Shown piece by piece: positions 56,352-64,000 of a stretch of DNA of 64,000 nt. A program made the translations under genes and the position numbers. The notes beneath the pieces were generated by a model, which was given only the letters and a program-made list of their open reading frames with translations, did no database searches and was not told the DNA's origin. Each line of letters begins with the position of its first letter. Position 1 is the stretch's first letter. The DNA lies in assembly GCF_900105115.1 (NCBI RefSeq), contig NZ_FNRV01000001.1, forward strand, positions 4,758,501 through 4,822,500, in the 5' to 3' direction. The DNA comes from Pseudomonas mohnii. GTDB taxonomy: Bacteria; Pseudomonadota; Gammaproteobacteria; Pseudomonadales; Pseudomonadaceae.

Positions 56352-58067
56352 TCAGCGGCGGATACGGGCCTGCAGGAAAGACAGTACGTCAGCGACCGGC
56401 AGCGCTTGCGGCTCGGCCTCGGTACGGCTCTTGTATTCCAGGTTGCCTTCGGCGAGGCCGCGGTCACTGACCACGATCCGGTGAGGAATGCCGATCAGCT
56501 CCATGTCCGCGAACTTGATGCCCGGGCTGGTTTTCTTGTCGCGGTCGTCCAGCAGTACTTCGAAGCCGGCTGCAGTCAGTTCTGCATACAGCTTGTCGGT
56601 AGCTTCGCGAACCAGGTCGGTTTCATAGCGCAGTGGTACCAGGGCGATCTGGAACGGCGCGAGCGCGTCACTCCAGATAATCCCTTTTTCGTCGTTGTTC
56701 TGCTCGATGGCAGCCGCAACCACGCGGGACACGCCAATGCCGTAGCAGCCCATTTCCAGGGTGATCGGCTTACCGTTCTCGCCCAGCACTTCGCACTTCA
56801 TCGCTTTGCTGTACTTGTTGCCCAGCTGGAAGATATGCCCGACTTCGATGCCGCGCTTGATTTCCAGGGTGCCTTTGCCATCCGGGCTTGGGTCGCCGCT
56901 GACGACGTTACGCAGGTCGGCAACGGTCGGAACCGGCAGGTCGCGTTCCCAGTTCACGCCGAAATAGTGCTTGTCGTCGATGTTCGCACCGATGCCGAAG
57001 TCGCTCATCAGCTCGACCGAGCGGTCGATGATGATAGGCAGTGGCAGGTTCAGCGGGCCGAGGGAGCCGGCGCCGGCGCCGATGGCGTCGCGCAGTTCGG
57101 TTTCGGAGGCCATGACCAGCGGGCTGGCAACGCCAGGCTGGTTGGCGGCCTTGATTTCGTTCAGTTCGTGGTCGCCACGGATGATCAGGGCAATCAGCTT
57201 GCCTTTCTCTTCAGCGTGAACCACCAGGGTCTTGATGGTCTTCTCGATCGGCAGGTTGAAGCCTTCGACCAGTTGCGCGATGGTCTTGGCGTTCGGCGTG
57301 TCGACCAGGCGCAGTTCTTCAGTTGGTGCTGCGCGGGAGGTTTCGCGCGGTACGGCTTCGGCTTTCTCGATGTTCGCGGCGTAGTCGGAGCCGTTGCTGA
57401 AGACGATATCGTCTTCGCCGGACTCGGCCAGTACGTGGAATTCATGGGAGCCGGCACCGCCGATGGAGCCGTTATCGGCTTCAACCGGGCGGAATTTCAG
57501 GCCCAGGCGGGTGAACACGTTGCAGTACGCCTGATGCATGCGGTCGTAGGTGATCTGCAGCGATGGCTGGTCAGCGTGGAACGAATAGGCGTCCTTCATG
57601 ATGAATTCGCGGCCGCGCATCAAACCGAAGCGTGGGCGGATTTCGTCACGGAATTTGGTCTGGATCTGGTAGAGGTTGATCGGCAGCTGTTTGTAGCTGC
57701 TCAGCTCGTTGCGCATCAGATCGGTGATGACTTCTTCGTGGGTCGGGCCGGCACAGAAGTCGCGACCATGGCGATCCTTGAAGCGTAGCAATTCAGGGCC
57801 GTACTCCTCCCAGCGACCGGATTCCTGCCACAGCTCTGCCGGTTGAGTGCTCGGCATCAACACTTCAAGCGAGCCGGCAGCGTTCATTTCTTCACGAACG
57901 ACGGCTTCGACCTTGCGCATCACTCGCAAGCCCATCGGCAGCCAGGTATACAGGCCCGAGGCGAGTTTGCGGATCATGCCGGCGCGCAGCATCAGCTGGT
58001 GGCTGATCACGACCGCATCGGAAGGCGTTTCTTTCTGTGTGGCGAGCAAAAATTGACTGGTGCGCAT
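56352..58067 (-). CDS. proS: Prolyl-tRNA synthetase
   Basis: 571 residues, bacterial (prokaryote-like) type. Class II motifs in the N-half (motif 1 ...[21 protein letters not shown]; motif 2 [17 protein letters not shown]), the YbaK-like editing insertion (about 225-390), motif 3 [13 protein letters not shown] and a C-terminal anticodon-binding domain. Confidence 0.97.
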   Translation of the reverse strand: MRTSQFLLATQKETPSDAVVISHQLMLRAGMIRKLASGLYTWLPMGLRVMRKVEAVVREEMNAAGSLEVLMPSTQPAELWQESGRWEEYGPELLRFKDRHGRDFCAGPTHEEVITDLMRNELSSYKQLPINLYQIQTKFRDEIRPRFGLMRGREFIMKDAYSFHADQPSLQITYDRMHQAYCNVFTRLGLKFRPVEADNGSIGGAGSHEFHVLAESGEDDIVFSNGSDYAANIEKAEAVPRETSRAAPTEELRLVDTPNAKTIAQLVEGFNLPIEKTIKTLVVHAEEKGKLIALIIRGDHELNEIKAANQPGVASPLVMASETELRDAIGAGAGSLGPLNLPLPIIIDRSVELMSDFGIGANIDDKHYFGVNWERDLPVPTVADLRNVVSGDPSPDGKGTLEIKRGIEVGHIFQLGNKYSKAMKCEVLGENGKPITLEMGCYGIGVSRVVAAAIEQNNDEKGIIWSDALAPFQIALVPLRYETDLVREATDKLYAELTAAGFEVLLDDRDKKTSPGIKFADMELIGIPHRIVVSDRGLAEGNLEYKSRTEAEPQALPVADVLSFLQARIRR

Positions 58068-58208
58068 GGTTGGCCGTTGTCGGTTGCTGATGACGAGAAA
58101 TGACGGAGCATTGTACGGGCGAGATCCGCTGTCGTACAGAAGTGCGGCCGGCGGTGTGGCAGGAGGGCGGGAATCTCTGCGCCCTCTGCAAGGTTTCCTG
58201 CGTGTTTC

Positions 58209-59768
58209 TTACGATTCCTCCGCGACCTGGGTCGGAACCGGTTCCGGCGTCGGTGTCGGTCCTGCGCGGCGGCTCTCCTGGAACCAGTGCAAGGCGATCA
58301 ATACCAGGGTCGGAACGCCCAGCATGGCGGTGATCAGGAAGAAGTTGTGGTAGCCGAATTTCTCCACCATGACGCCTGAGTAGCCGCCGATCAGGCGTGG
58401 CAGCAAGAGCATGATCGAGCTGAGCAGGGCATATTGGGTGGCTGAGAACTTCAGGTTGGTCAGGCTCGACAGGTAAGCGACGAAGGCTGAAGTCGCCATG
58501 CCGGAGCTGAAGTTATCCAGTGAAATGGTGACGATCAGCATGTTCAGGTTGGGGCCCATGTCCGCGAGCATCAGGAACAACAGGTTGGTTCCCGCCGATG
58601 CGGCGCCACCGATGAACAGGATCGGCAAGATGCCGAAACGCACGATCAGCAGGCCGCCCATGCCGGCGCCCACCAGCGTCATGATCAGGCCGAAAATTTT
58701 GCTGACGCTGGCAATCTGATCTTTGGTGAAGCCCTGGTCGATGTAGAAGACGTTGGCCATCACACCCATGACCGTATCGGACATCCGATAGGTGGCGATC
58801 AGCCCAAGCAGCAGCAGGGCTTGCCAGCGGTAACGCAGAATGAAGTCGTTGACCGGCGTCAGCACTGGCGCCAGGCCACGGCGACCCATGGTCGACAGGC
58901 ACAGCGCAGTCAGCGTGGTATAGAGAATTGCCCGAAGGAACGCGCGGTCTTCGAGCAGCAGATCGAGCAGGCTCACGCCATGGAAGAGCACGCTGGCAAA
59001 GTCGGTGTTGTAGAGCTGGGTGAACATCGCCGGGACGGACACCAGCAGTACGATCAGTACGAACACTGAAGCCAGTTGATGCGCGAAGCTATAACGCCCG
59101 GCCTGCAGTTGGGTGCGCAGCGGGACCGGTGGTTCGCGCATGAAGAGGGAGGTCAGCAGCGCCGGGATCATCAGGGCGCCGAACAGCACGTAGGTGCCGG
59201 TCCAGGCGGAGTGCTGATAGTTGAAACCGGTGGAGCCGAACCCTTCGGCGAAGAACAGGGCACCTGCCGTCGCCAGCAAAGCGGCAATCCGATAGCCGGA
59301 CATGTAACTGGCGGCGAGGGCGGCCTGGCGACTGTCTTCGGCGATCTCCAGGCGGTAGGCGTCCACGGCGATGTCTTGCGTTGCCGAGGCGAATGCGACA
59401 ATGACCGCGATGGCGATCAGCCAGGAAAGGTGTTTTTGCGGGTCGCAAAAGCCCATCCCGATCAGGCCGAGGATCACCAGTGATTGCGACAAAACAAGCC
59501 AGGAGCGTCGTCGACCGAGCTTGCCCAGCAGGGGCAGACGCCATTGGTCTAGCAGAGGCGACCAGACCCATTTGAAGGCATAGGCCAGACCGATCAGGCT
59601 TGCGTAGCCGATGGTTTCGCGAGCCACACCGGCTTCGCGTAGCCAGACCGAAAGAGTCGAGAATACCAGCATGTACGGCAGGCCGGCGGCGAAACCCAGC
59701 AGTAACAGTACAAGCGTCGAGGGGCTGGCATATGCGGCGAGCGCGGCGCGCCAGGTTTTACGGGGCAT
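58209..59768 (-). CDS. ampG: Muropeptide permease AmpG
   Basis: MFS transporter importing anhydromuropeptides for cell-wall recycling; a key input to AmpC beta-lactamase induction in pseudomonads. 519 residues with twelve to fourteen membrane helices; family segments GFAAGLPYMLVFSTLSVWLREAG, ASATQDIAVDAYRLE and YRMSDTVMGVMA. Pseudomonads have two AmpG-like proteins, so AmpG versus AmpP is not certain. Confidence 0.88.
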   Translation of the reverse strand: MPRKTWRAALAAYASPSTLVLLLLGFAAGLPYMLVFSTLSVWLREAGVARETIGYASLIGLAYAFKWVWSPLLDQWRLPLLGKLGRRRSWLVLSQSLVILGLIGMGFCDPQKHLSWLIAIAVIVAFASATQDIAVDAYRLEIAEDSRQAALAASYMSGYRIAALLATAGALFFAEGFGSTGFNYQHSAWTGTYVLFGALMIPALLTSLFMREPPVPLRTQLQAGRYSFAHQLASVFVLIVLLVSVPAMFTQLYNTDFASVLFHGVSLLDLLLEDRAFLRAILYTTLTALCLSTMGRRGLAPVLTPVNDFILRYRWQALLLLGLIATYRMSDTVMGVMANVFYIDQGFTKDQIASVSKIFGLIMTLVGAGMGGLLIVRFGILPILFIGGAASAGTNLLFLMLADMGPNLNMLIVTISLDNFSSGMATSAFVAYLSSLTNLKFSATQYALLSSIMLLLPRLIGGYSGVMVEKFGYHNFFLITAMLGVPTLVLIALHWFQESRRAGPTPTPEPVPTQVAEES

Positions 59769-59812
59769 GGGCTGGAGTCTGCCTCAAGAAATACGGAAAC
59801 AAAGCGCGCACT

Positions 59813-60226
59813 CTAACCGCTGTGCTCTACCGGGCGCCAGCCATGGCGCCGAATATCAACACGATTGTTCAGGATACTGATGCCCTCCATGCGCAATCGG
59901 GCGCGTTGTTCGTCCCCGGATGGACTGCCCGCGGGCAAGCTGATGCGCCCGCCGGCGGCGAGTACGCGGTGCCAGGGTAATTTGCTGTCGCCGGGCAACT
60001 GGCTCAGTGTCCGCCCGACCCAGCGAGCGGCGCGCCCCAGTCCGGCCAGTTCGGCCAATTGGCCATAACTCACCACTTTGCCCTCCGGCACTTGTGCGAG
60101 TGTCAGGTAGAGCGCCGTGCGTCGGATTTGTGCCGCACTCTCGGTGCCATTGGTTGGTTCGATCACGTCCTGGGTTCCTGAAAAAGTTCGCAGTACCGTC
60201 TGTAGAGTAAATCCTTGATCGTCCAT
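59813..60226 (-). CDS. Alkyltransferase-like protein (ATL, YbaZ family)
   Basis: Related to O6-methylguanine-DNA methyltransferase but with PWHRV where the repair enzyme has PCHRV, so it cannot take the alkyl group. Such ATLs bind O6-alkylguanine and hand it to nucleotide-excision repair. 137 residues from ATG 60226; a GTG at 60166 with an agga site 9 bases upstream would give 117 and is about as likely. Helix-turn-helix region VSYGQLAELAGLGRAARWVGRTL. Confidence 0.87.
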   Translation of the reverse strand: MDDQGFTLQTVLRTFSGTQDVIEPTNGTESAAQIRRTALYLTLAQVPEGKVVSYGQLAELAGLGRAARWVGRTLSQLPGDSKLPWHRVLAAGGRISLPAGSPSGDEQRARLRMEGISILNNRVDIRRHGWRPVEHSG

Positions 60227-60329
60227 TGAGAAATGAACTCAATAGATAGGGTCGGGGTCAGTCCTAGCCAGGGCCTTATTCCTGCGAATAGGGTCAATTC
60301 TTTTCGCGTACCTGAGCCTGTATTTGCTT

Positions 60330-61337
60330 ATGTTCTCCAGAACCGTGTTGTGTCTCGCCATCGTCAGTGCTTCTACCCCCTTGCTCGCGGATACCGTGTG
60401 GTTGAAGAACGGTGACAAGTTGAGTGGCAAGATCATTCTGTTCGATGGTGGCAAGCTGTTGATCCAGACCGAATACGCCGGCGCGGTCCCCATTGACTGG
60501 AAGCAGGTCAAAACCCTGGAAAGTGATCAGGAACTGTTGGTCAAGCAGGACGCCTACACCGGCGAGAAGGCCAAGTCGTTGCATGCTGCGGAGGATGGCA
60601 AGGTCATTTTGGCCAATGGCGAAGCTCCCAAGACAGTCGAGCTGGCCAGTGTCCAACAAATCCTCAAACCCAAGCCGGTGGTCGAAGACTTGGTATGGAA
60701 GGGCAATATCGACGCGGCTCTGGATTACCAGCGTGCGGACAAAGATACCGATGATTACGACATCGACTTCAAGACCACTGCCCGCCATGGCCGTTGGCGG
60801 CACATCGCGGAAGGCGAATACAACCGCGAGTTCCAGGATGACGTTGTCACTACGGACAACTGGAGAGCTGAATACTCCCTCGACCGCTTCATCACCGATA
60901 AATGGTTCTGGGAAGGTCGTCTGGTTTACAAGCGCGACAAGGTAGAAGACCTGTCTCGCCAGCGTACCGTGGGTACCGGTCCTGGCTATCAGTTCTGGGA
61001 TGACGAATTGGGTGCATTTTCCCTGGGGTCGCTGGTCAATCGCACCGATTATGAGTTCCGCGACGGCAGCAAGGAGAATTTCTATTCCTTGGCCATGAAG
61101 TGGGATTACAACCGTTACCTGATTGGCAAGAAGGTGGAGTTCTTCACCAATGGTGAGGTGGCCAAGCCGTTGTCGGGCGTGGCCGACTACGCGCTCGATG
61201 CCGAGATGGGGCTGCGCTATAAAGTGACCGATTGGGCGTCGCTGAACCTGAAGGCCGAGAGGGATATTGTCAGTGGTTCCGATGAGGCTGACTTGAGTAA
61301 GACCCGTTACACCGCAGGGTTTGGCGTGACTTGGTAA
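60330..61337 (+). CDS. DUF481 outer-membrane beta-barrel protein (YdiY-like)
   Basis: 335 residues from ATG 60330 (MFSRTVLCLAIV); a TTG at 60324 lies just before. Signal peptide with cleavage near LLA-DT. Residues 25-110 form an SH3-like region (WLKNGDKLSGKIILFDGGKLLIQT) typical of this group; from about 120 come alternating amphipathic strands ending in GVTW, the aromatic end expected for BAM recognition. Role unknown. Confidence 0.87.
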   Translation: MFSRTVLCLAIVSASTPLLADTVWLKNGDKLSGKIILFDGGKLLIQTEYAGAVPIDWKQVKTLESDQELLVKQDAYTGEKAKSLHAAEDGKVILANGEAPKTVELASVQQILKPKPVVEDLVWKGNIDAALDYQRADKDTDDYDIDFKTTARHGRWRHIAEGEYNREFQDDVVTTDNWRAEYSLDRFITDKWFWEGRLVYKRDKVEDLSRQRTVGTGPGYQFWDDELGAFSLGSLVNRTDYEFRDGSKENFYSLAMKWDYNRYLIGKKVEFFTNGEVAKPLSGVADYALDAEMGLRYKVTDWASLNLKAERDIVSGSDEADLSKTRYTAGFGVTW

Positions 61338-61343
61338 GTGCTG

Positions 61344-61369
61344 AAAAACGCAGCTTCGGCTGCGTTTTT
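61344..61369 (+). terminator. Terminator of the DUF481 gene
   Basis: aaaaacgcagc-ttcg-gctgcgttttt, a perfect 11-bp stem with a TTCG tetraloop. Confidence 0.9.
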
Positions 61370-61395
61370 CTATGCCTGGAAAAACACGCAGGCAC

Positions 61396-61428
61396 AAAAA
61401 AGCCCCGCTGTTGAGGGCGGGGCTTTTT
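61396..61428 (-). terminator. Terminator of the cold-shock gene
   Basis: aaaaagccccgc pairs with gcggggcttttt; faces the DUF481 terminator. Confidence 0.87.
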
Positions 61429-61445
61429 ACTAAAGCAAGTACAAG

Positions 61446-61655
61446 TTAGATAACTTGAACTTCTTCAGCTTGCATGCCTTTCTGACCGCGGGTAGCGATG
61501 AAAGAAACCTGTTGGCCTTCTTTCAGGCTTTTGAAGCCGTCGGATTGGATAGCTTTGAAGTGAACGAACAGGTCGTCACCGGATTGTGGAGTGATGAAGC
61601 CGAAGCCTTTTTCATCGTTGAACCACTTAACGGTACCGGTTTGGCGATTAGACAT
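61446..61655 (-). CDS. Cold-shock domain protein (CspA family)
   Basis: RNA chaperone, 69 residues, one OB fold with RNP1 KGFGFI and RNP2 DLFVHF. aaggag before the ATG. A 354-bp gap precedes dcd on the other strand and should contain the csp promoter and a leader RNA, as is usual for cold-shock genes. Confidence 0.96.
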   Translation of the reverse strand: MSNRQTGTVKWFNDEKGFGFITPQSGDDLFVHFKAIQSDGFKSLKEGQQVSFIATRGQKGMQAEEVQVI

Positions 61656-62009
61656 GGTGTAACTCCTTGAACAAAGATAACTGCGACTCAGGAAGAACCC
61701 TGGCCGAGACTGAGTGCAAAGAGCAGGAAAAATTCTTGTAGATGGTTGGATCGAAATTCAACATATCGTGTAGAGATTCTCAGTGACACAAGCAGCACAG
61801 TGACGCCACCTTAACCCTTTTTCCGGAACGTGCCAATGTTTCTTGCGAAGGTTTCTTTGTTTTCGTGATCGACGGTGCCTCCGATTGTTTCAAGGGGCCA
61901 GTGATTTCGGATGATTGTCGAGAATTGTGCCCCGGTCTTTGAACCCAAGGGCGTGCCCCGGTAAGATGCCGGACAGATTTTTTCCACCTCGCTATTCAGG
62001 ACACCCGCC
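61656..62009. other. 354-bp divergent gap: csp leader and dcd promoter region
   Basis: No gene. The left half should be the untranslated leader of the cold-shock gene (minus strand) and the right half the upstream region of dcd, with caggac at 61996-62001 as its weak ribosome site. A frame at 61811-62062 (-) has no family resemblance and overlaps dcd. Confidence 0.6.
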
Positions 62010-62576
62010 ATGAGCATCAAATCGGACAAGTGGATTCGCCGCATGGCGCAAGAGCACGGCATGATCGAGCCCTTCGTGGAGCGTCAGGTGCGCGGCAGCG
62101 ACGATAGCCGTGTGATCTCCTATGGCGTGTCCAGCTACGGCTACGATGTGCGTTGCACCAATCATTTCAAGGTCTTCACCAACATCAATTCGGCTATCGT
62201 CGACCCGAAAAACTTCGATGCTGGCAGCTTCGTCGACATCCACAGCGACGTATGCATCATTCCACCGAACTCCTTCGCCCTGGCCAGCACCGTCGAATAC
62301 TTCCGCATTCCACGTAATGTGCTGACCATTTGCCTGGGTAAAAGTACCTACGCGCGTTGCGGCATCATCGTCAACGTCACGCCGCTCGAGCCTGAGTGGG
62401 AAGGTCACGTGACCCTGGAATTTTCCAACACCACCAACCTGCCGGCGAAAATCTACGCCAATGAAGGCGTGGCACAGATGCTGTTCCTTGAGTCTGACGA
62501 AGAGTGTGAAGTGTCTTACAAGGACCGTGGCGGCAAGTATCAGGGCCAGCGTGGCGTGACCCTGCCGCGGACCTGA
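62010..62576 (+). CDS. dcd: dCTP deaminase
   Basis: Converts dCTP to dUTP for thymidylate synthesis. 188 residues, typical length; trimeric dUTPase fold with [30 protein letters not shown] (catalytic Glu). C-terminus closes over the nucleotide. Confidence 0.96.
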   Translation: MSIKSDKWIRRMAQEHGMIEPFVERQVRGSDDSRVISYGVSSYGYDVRCTNHFKVFTNINSAIVDPKNFDAGSFVDIHSDVCIIPPNSFALASTVEYFRIPRNVLTICLGKSTYARCGIIVNVTPLEPEWEGHVTLEFSNTTNLPAKIYANEGVAQMLFLESDEECEVSYKDRGGKYQGQRGVTLPRT

Positions 62577-62683
62577 GTCAGCCGTCTGACGAACCGTGGG
62601 AATTCCTGGGCGAGCGTACACTCTATGGAGTGTACTGCTCTGATTCGCGCAACGCGGACCGGACCATCGCTCAGGAGTGCTTT

Positions 62684-62893
62684 ATGAAGATCGACCCGCG
62701 AATAAGTGCCGAACTGGCAAGTCTTGAGCCCAATCAGGTTGGCGTCTTGGCCTGGTCCTTGTTGGCACACCCTCCGATCAGCATGGCAGGAGGCATCCCC
62801 GGCCAACCTGATCCCGATACCCCCAACGAACAGCCCACCGAGCCCGGTGAGCCTACCCTGCCGGATGAGCCGCCTCCCGCCCCTGTGGCCTGA
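62684..62893 (+). CDS. Small acidic, proline-rich hypothetical protein
   Basis: 69 residues from ATG 62684, with cagga at 62671-62675. N-terminal half (MKIDPRISAELASLEPNQVG) is folded-looking; residues 38-69 are almost only Pro, Glu, Asp, Gly and Thr and probably disordered. Not recognised. A 20-bp hairpin follows 21 bp after the stop. Confidence 0.65.
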   Translation: MKIDPRISAELASLEPNQVGVLAWSLLAHPPISMAGGIPGQPDPDTPNEQPTEPGEPTLPDEPPPAPVA

Positions 62894-63230
62894 CCGCCTG
62901 CGCAGAAAAATGAATGGTCAGTCAGCTGAGGTCTGTGAAGACTTCAGCTGACTGACCATATTTCGTTGTCGCCGATGACAAAGATCCTACAGTTGTTGTC
63001 CCGGCGGACTTCATGGTCACCAGCCAACGCATCGAAAGCGCTGCTGCTTGTGCGTCGGTGCGGGCGAAGTTCGCTTCAGTGTTGATCGACTCATATCCGG
63101 CAATAACTGTAATCGCCGTTGAAACCTATTTCCGATCCGGCCGTGTTTTTATTCCGGCGTTGCTCGTTCTGCGACTTTTTGGAAAAGGTCGGCGGCGGGC
63201 AGTTATTCCGCCTATGAAAAGGACATTCAG
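62894..63230 (+). other. 337-bp gap with hairpin
   Basis: Holds the inverted repeat 62915-62958 and otherwise nothing I can name. A 73-codon frame at 63013-63234 lacks a ribosome site and was rejected. Confidence 0.6.
62915..62958. repeat. Perfect 20-bp inverted repeat, GTGA loop
   Basis: 62915-62934 pairs fully (one G-T) with 62939-62958 around gtga. There is no T-tract after it, so it is not a standard terminator. It could be an operator, an RNA stabiliser or a Rho-independent element of unusual form. Confidence 0.85.
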
Positions 63231-63611
63231 ATGAGTACAAATCGATCGGGGCATTTAAGTGCCGATGTGAGCACGGCCGGCGATCCCCTACCGTTTCGCG
63301 TGACGCACGGACTCTACTTCCATGATCGGCCAGGCATCCACTGTATCGAGGCTGATAACGGGAAGGGGACAGCGTTTTATGTCTATCTGCCGGTTGGAAT
63401 CCAGAGTGGCAGCTTCAGTCTGGGGCTTAGTGAGCGGTCCCCCATGGTTATCCATGTGACGGGCAACTCCGAAGCCGAGTTGTATCGAGGCGCACTTGAT
63501 TTGACCGTGGGTGGAGATGCGCTGTTTGCCGGAAGCTTCAGTGGGATAGATGCAGACGGTCTGGAAGTGACCAATGGCCGTTTCAGGCTTGAGCACGATG
63601 CGAGTGCTTGA
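63231..63611 (+). CDS. Hypothetical protein, 126 residues
   Basis: Start ATG 63231 with aagga at 63220-63224. No signal peptide or membrane segment. Beta-rich with alternating Gly/Ser/Val stretches (GTAFYVYLPVGIQSGSFSLGLS, GALDLTVGGDALFAGSFSGIDADG), suggesting a beta sandwich. No known family recognised; its own terminator follows. Confidence 0.7.
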   Translation: MSTNRSGHLSADVSTAGDPLPFRVTHGLYFHDRPGIHCIEADNGKGTAFYVYLPVGIQSGSFSLGLSERSPMVIHVTGNSEAELYRGALDLTVGGDALFAGSFSGIDADGLEVTNGRFRLEHDASA

Positions 63612-63621
63612 TGTTTGAGTG

Positions 63622-63652
63622 AGGGGAGCCGGGAATGCGGCTCCCCTTTTTT
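63622..63652 (+). terminator. Terminator of the 126-residue gene
   Basis: aggggagcc pairs with ggctcccct, then six T. Confidence 0.88.
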
Positions 63653-63664
63653 CGTTTTCGGCGT

Positions 63665-64000
63665 TTATTTCAGGTTACCGCTGAGGAATTGCTTCAATCG
63701 CTCACTCTTCGGATTGCCCAGCACGTCTTCCGGCGCGCCTTCCTCTTCCACCAGGCCCTGATGCAGGAACAGCACCTGGCTCGAGACCTTGCGGGCGAAG
63801 CTCATTTCGTGGGTCACCATGATCATGGTCCGGCCCTCTTCGGCCAGGCCCTGGATTACGCGTAGCACCTCACCCACCAGCTCCGGGTCGAGCGCCGAAG
63901 TCGGCTCATCGAACAGCATGACCTCCGGCTCCATGGCCAGCGCCCTGGCAATGGCCACCCGCTGTTGCTGGCCGCCGGAGAGGAATGCCGGATACTGGTC
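63665..64000 (-). CDS. Amino-acid ABC transporter ATP-binding protein (5' end outside window)
   Basis: C-terminal 111 residues of a polar-amino-acid importer ATPase (GlnQ/HisP/AotP type). Seen: signature [14 protein letters not shown], Walker [15 protein letters not shown] and the switch His in [10 protein letters not shown]. Walker A lies beyond the window. The substrate cannot be told without its permease and binding protein genes. Confidence 0.95.
   Translation of the reverse strand, partial: DQYPAFLSGGQQQRVAIARALAMEPEVMLFDEPTSALDPELVGEVLRVIQGLAEEGRTMIMVTHEMSFARKVSSQVLFLHQGLVEEEGAPEDVLGNPKSERLKQFLSGNLK

Noticed and set aside
56406..57788. 460-codon plus-strand frame opposite proS
   Set aside because: Antisense shadow of proS.
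63013..63234. 73-codon frame before the 126-residue gene
   Set aside because: No ribosome site, Arg-rich random-looking translation; overlaps the next start.

Overview
The window is a stretch of core chromosome from a Pseudomonas of the P. fluorescens group. The basis is high-GC coding sequence, typical pseudomonad gene orders (rseP-bamA-skp-lpxD-fabZ-lpxA-lpxB-rnhB-dnaE-accA; ispF-truD-surE-pcm-nlpD-rpoS-rsmZ-fdxA; mutS-cinA-recA-recX; finR/fpr), protein matches to Pseudomonas families, and the REP sequences this group carries between genes. Both ends cut genes: the 5' part of rseP is missing on the left and the 5' part of an amino-acid ABC transporter ATPase on the right.

1-12.8 kb is an envelope and replication block, all on +: RseP (sigma-E pathway protease), BamA (outer-membrane protein assembly), Skp (periplasmic chaperone), LpxD/LpxA/LpxB (lipid A) with FabZ, RNase HII, DNA polymerase III alpha and the acetyl-CoA carboxylase alpha chain. 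12.9-19.6 kb continues on + with TilS, PyrG, KdsA, enolase, FtsB and IspD. 19.6-22.7 kb holds a LysR regulator divergent from the glutathione-dependent formaldehyde pathway (class III alcohol dehydrogenase, S-formylglutathione hydrolase). 22.7-28.7 kb is the ispF-truD-surE-pcm-nlpD-rpoS run. It is followed by the small RNA RsmZ, recognised from its GGA motifs, terminator and an upstream GacA-type box, and then by fdxA on -.

28.8-35.3 kb carries mutS (-), a LexA-like (S24) phage-type repressor, a lone holin-like gene with a repressor-type promoter, and then cinA-recA-recX. The mutS/cinA interval is a known home of phage-tail bacteriocins (tailocins) in fluorescent pseudomonads. Here only the control and lysis front end is present and no structural genes follow, which is the most interesting accessory feature of the window.

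35.3-49.1 kb is a mosaic of single genes: LOG-family protein, PA3611-like secreted protein, TapT, the response regulator ErdR, DgkA, finR/fpr, TrmO, RhlG-like reductase, DUF1456, a pseudouridine synthase, a GNAT, RimO and Kup. Several are separated by REP doublets, and one gap contains six tandem copies of a 7-bp repeat. 49.3-53.3 kb is the mprF aminoacyl-phosphatidylglycerol synthase with its VirJ-like partner hydrolase. Two nearly identical initiator tRNA genes follow at 53.6 and 53.9 kb, then dinB with a LexA-like site, a lipoprotein, proS, ampG, an alkyltransferase-like protein, a DUF481 porin-like protein, a cold-shock protein, dcd and two orphan small genes.

Most of the window is ordinary housekeeping sequence. 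The points worth a second look are mostly in the intergenic DNA: operators, palindromes, a heptamer repeat, a terminator touching a start codon, and a 20-bp perfect hairpin without a T-tract.
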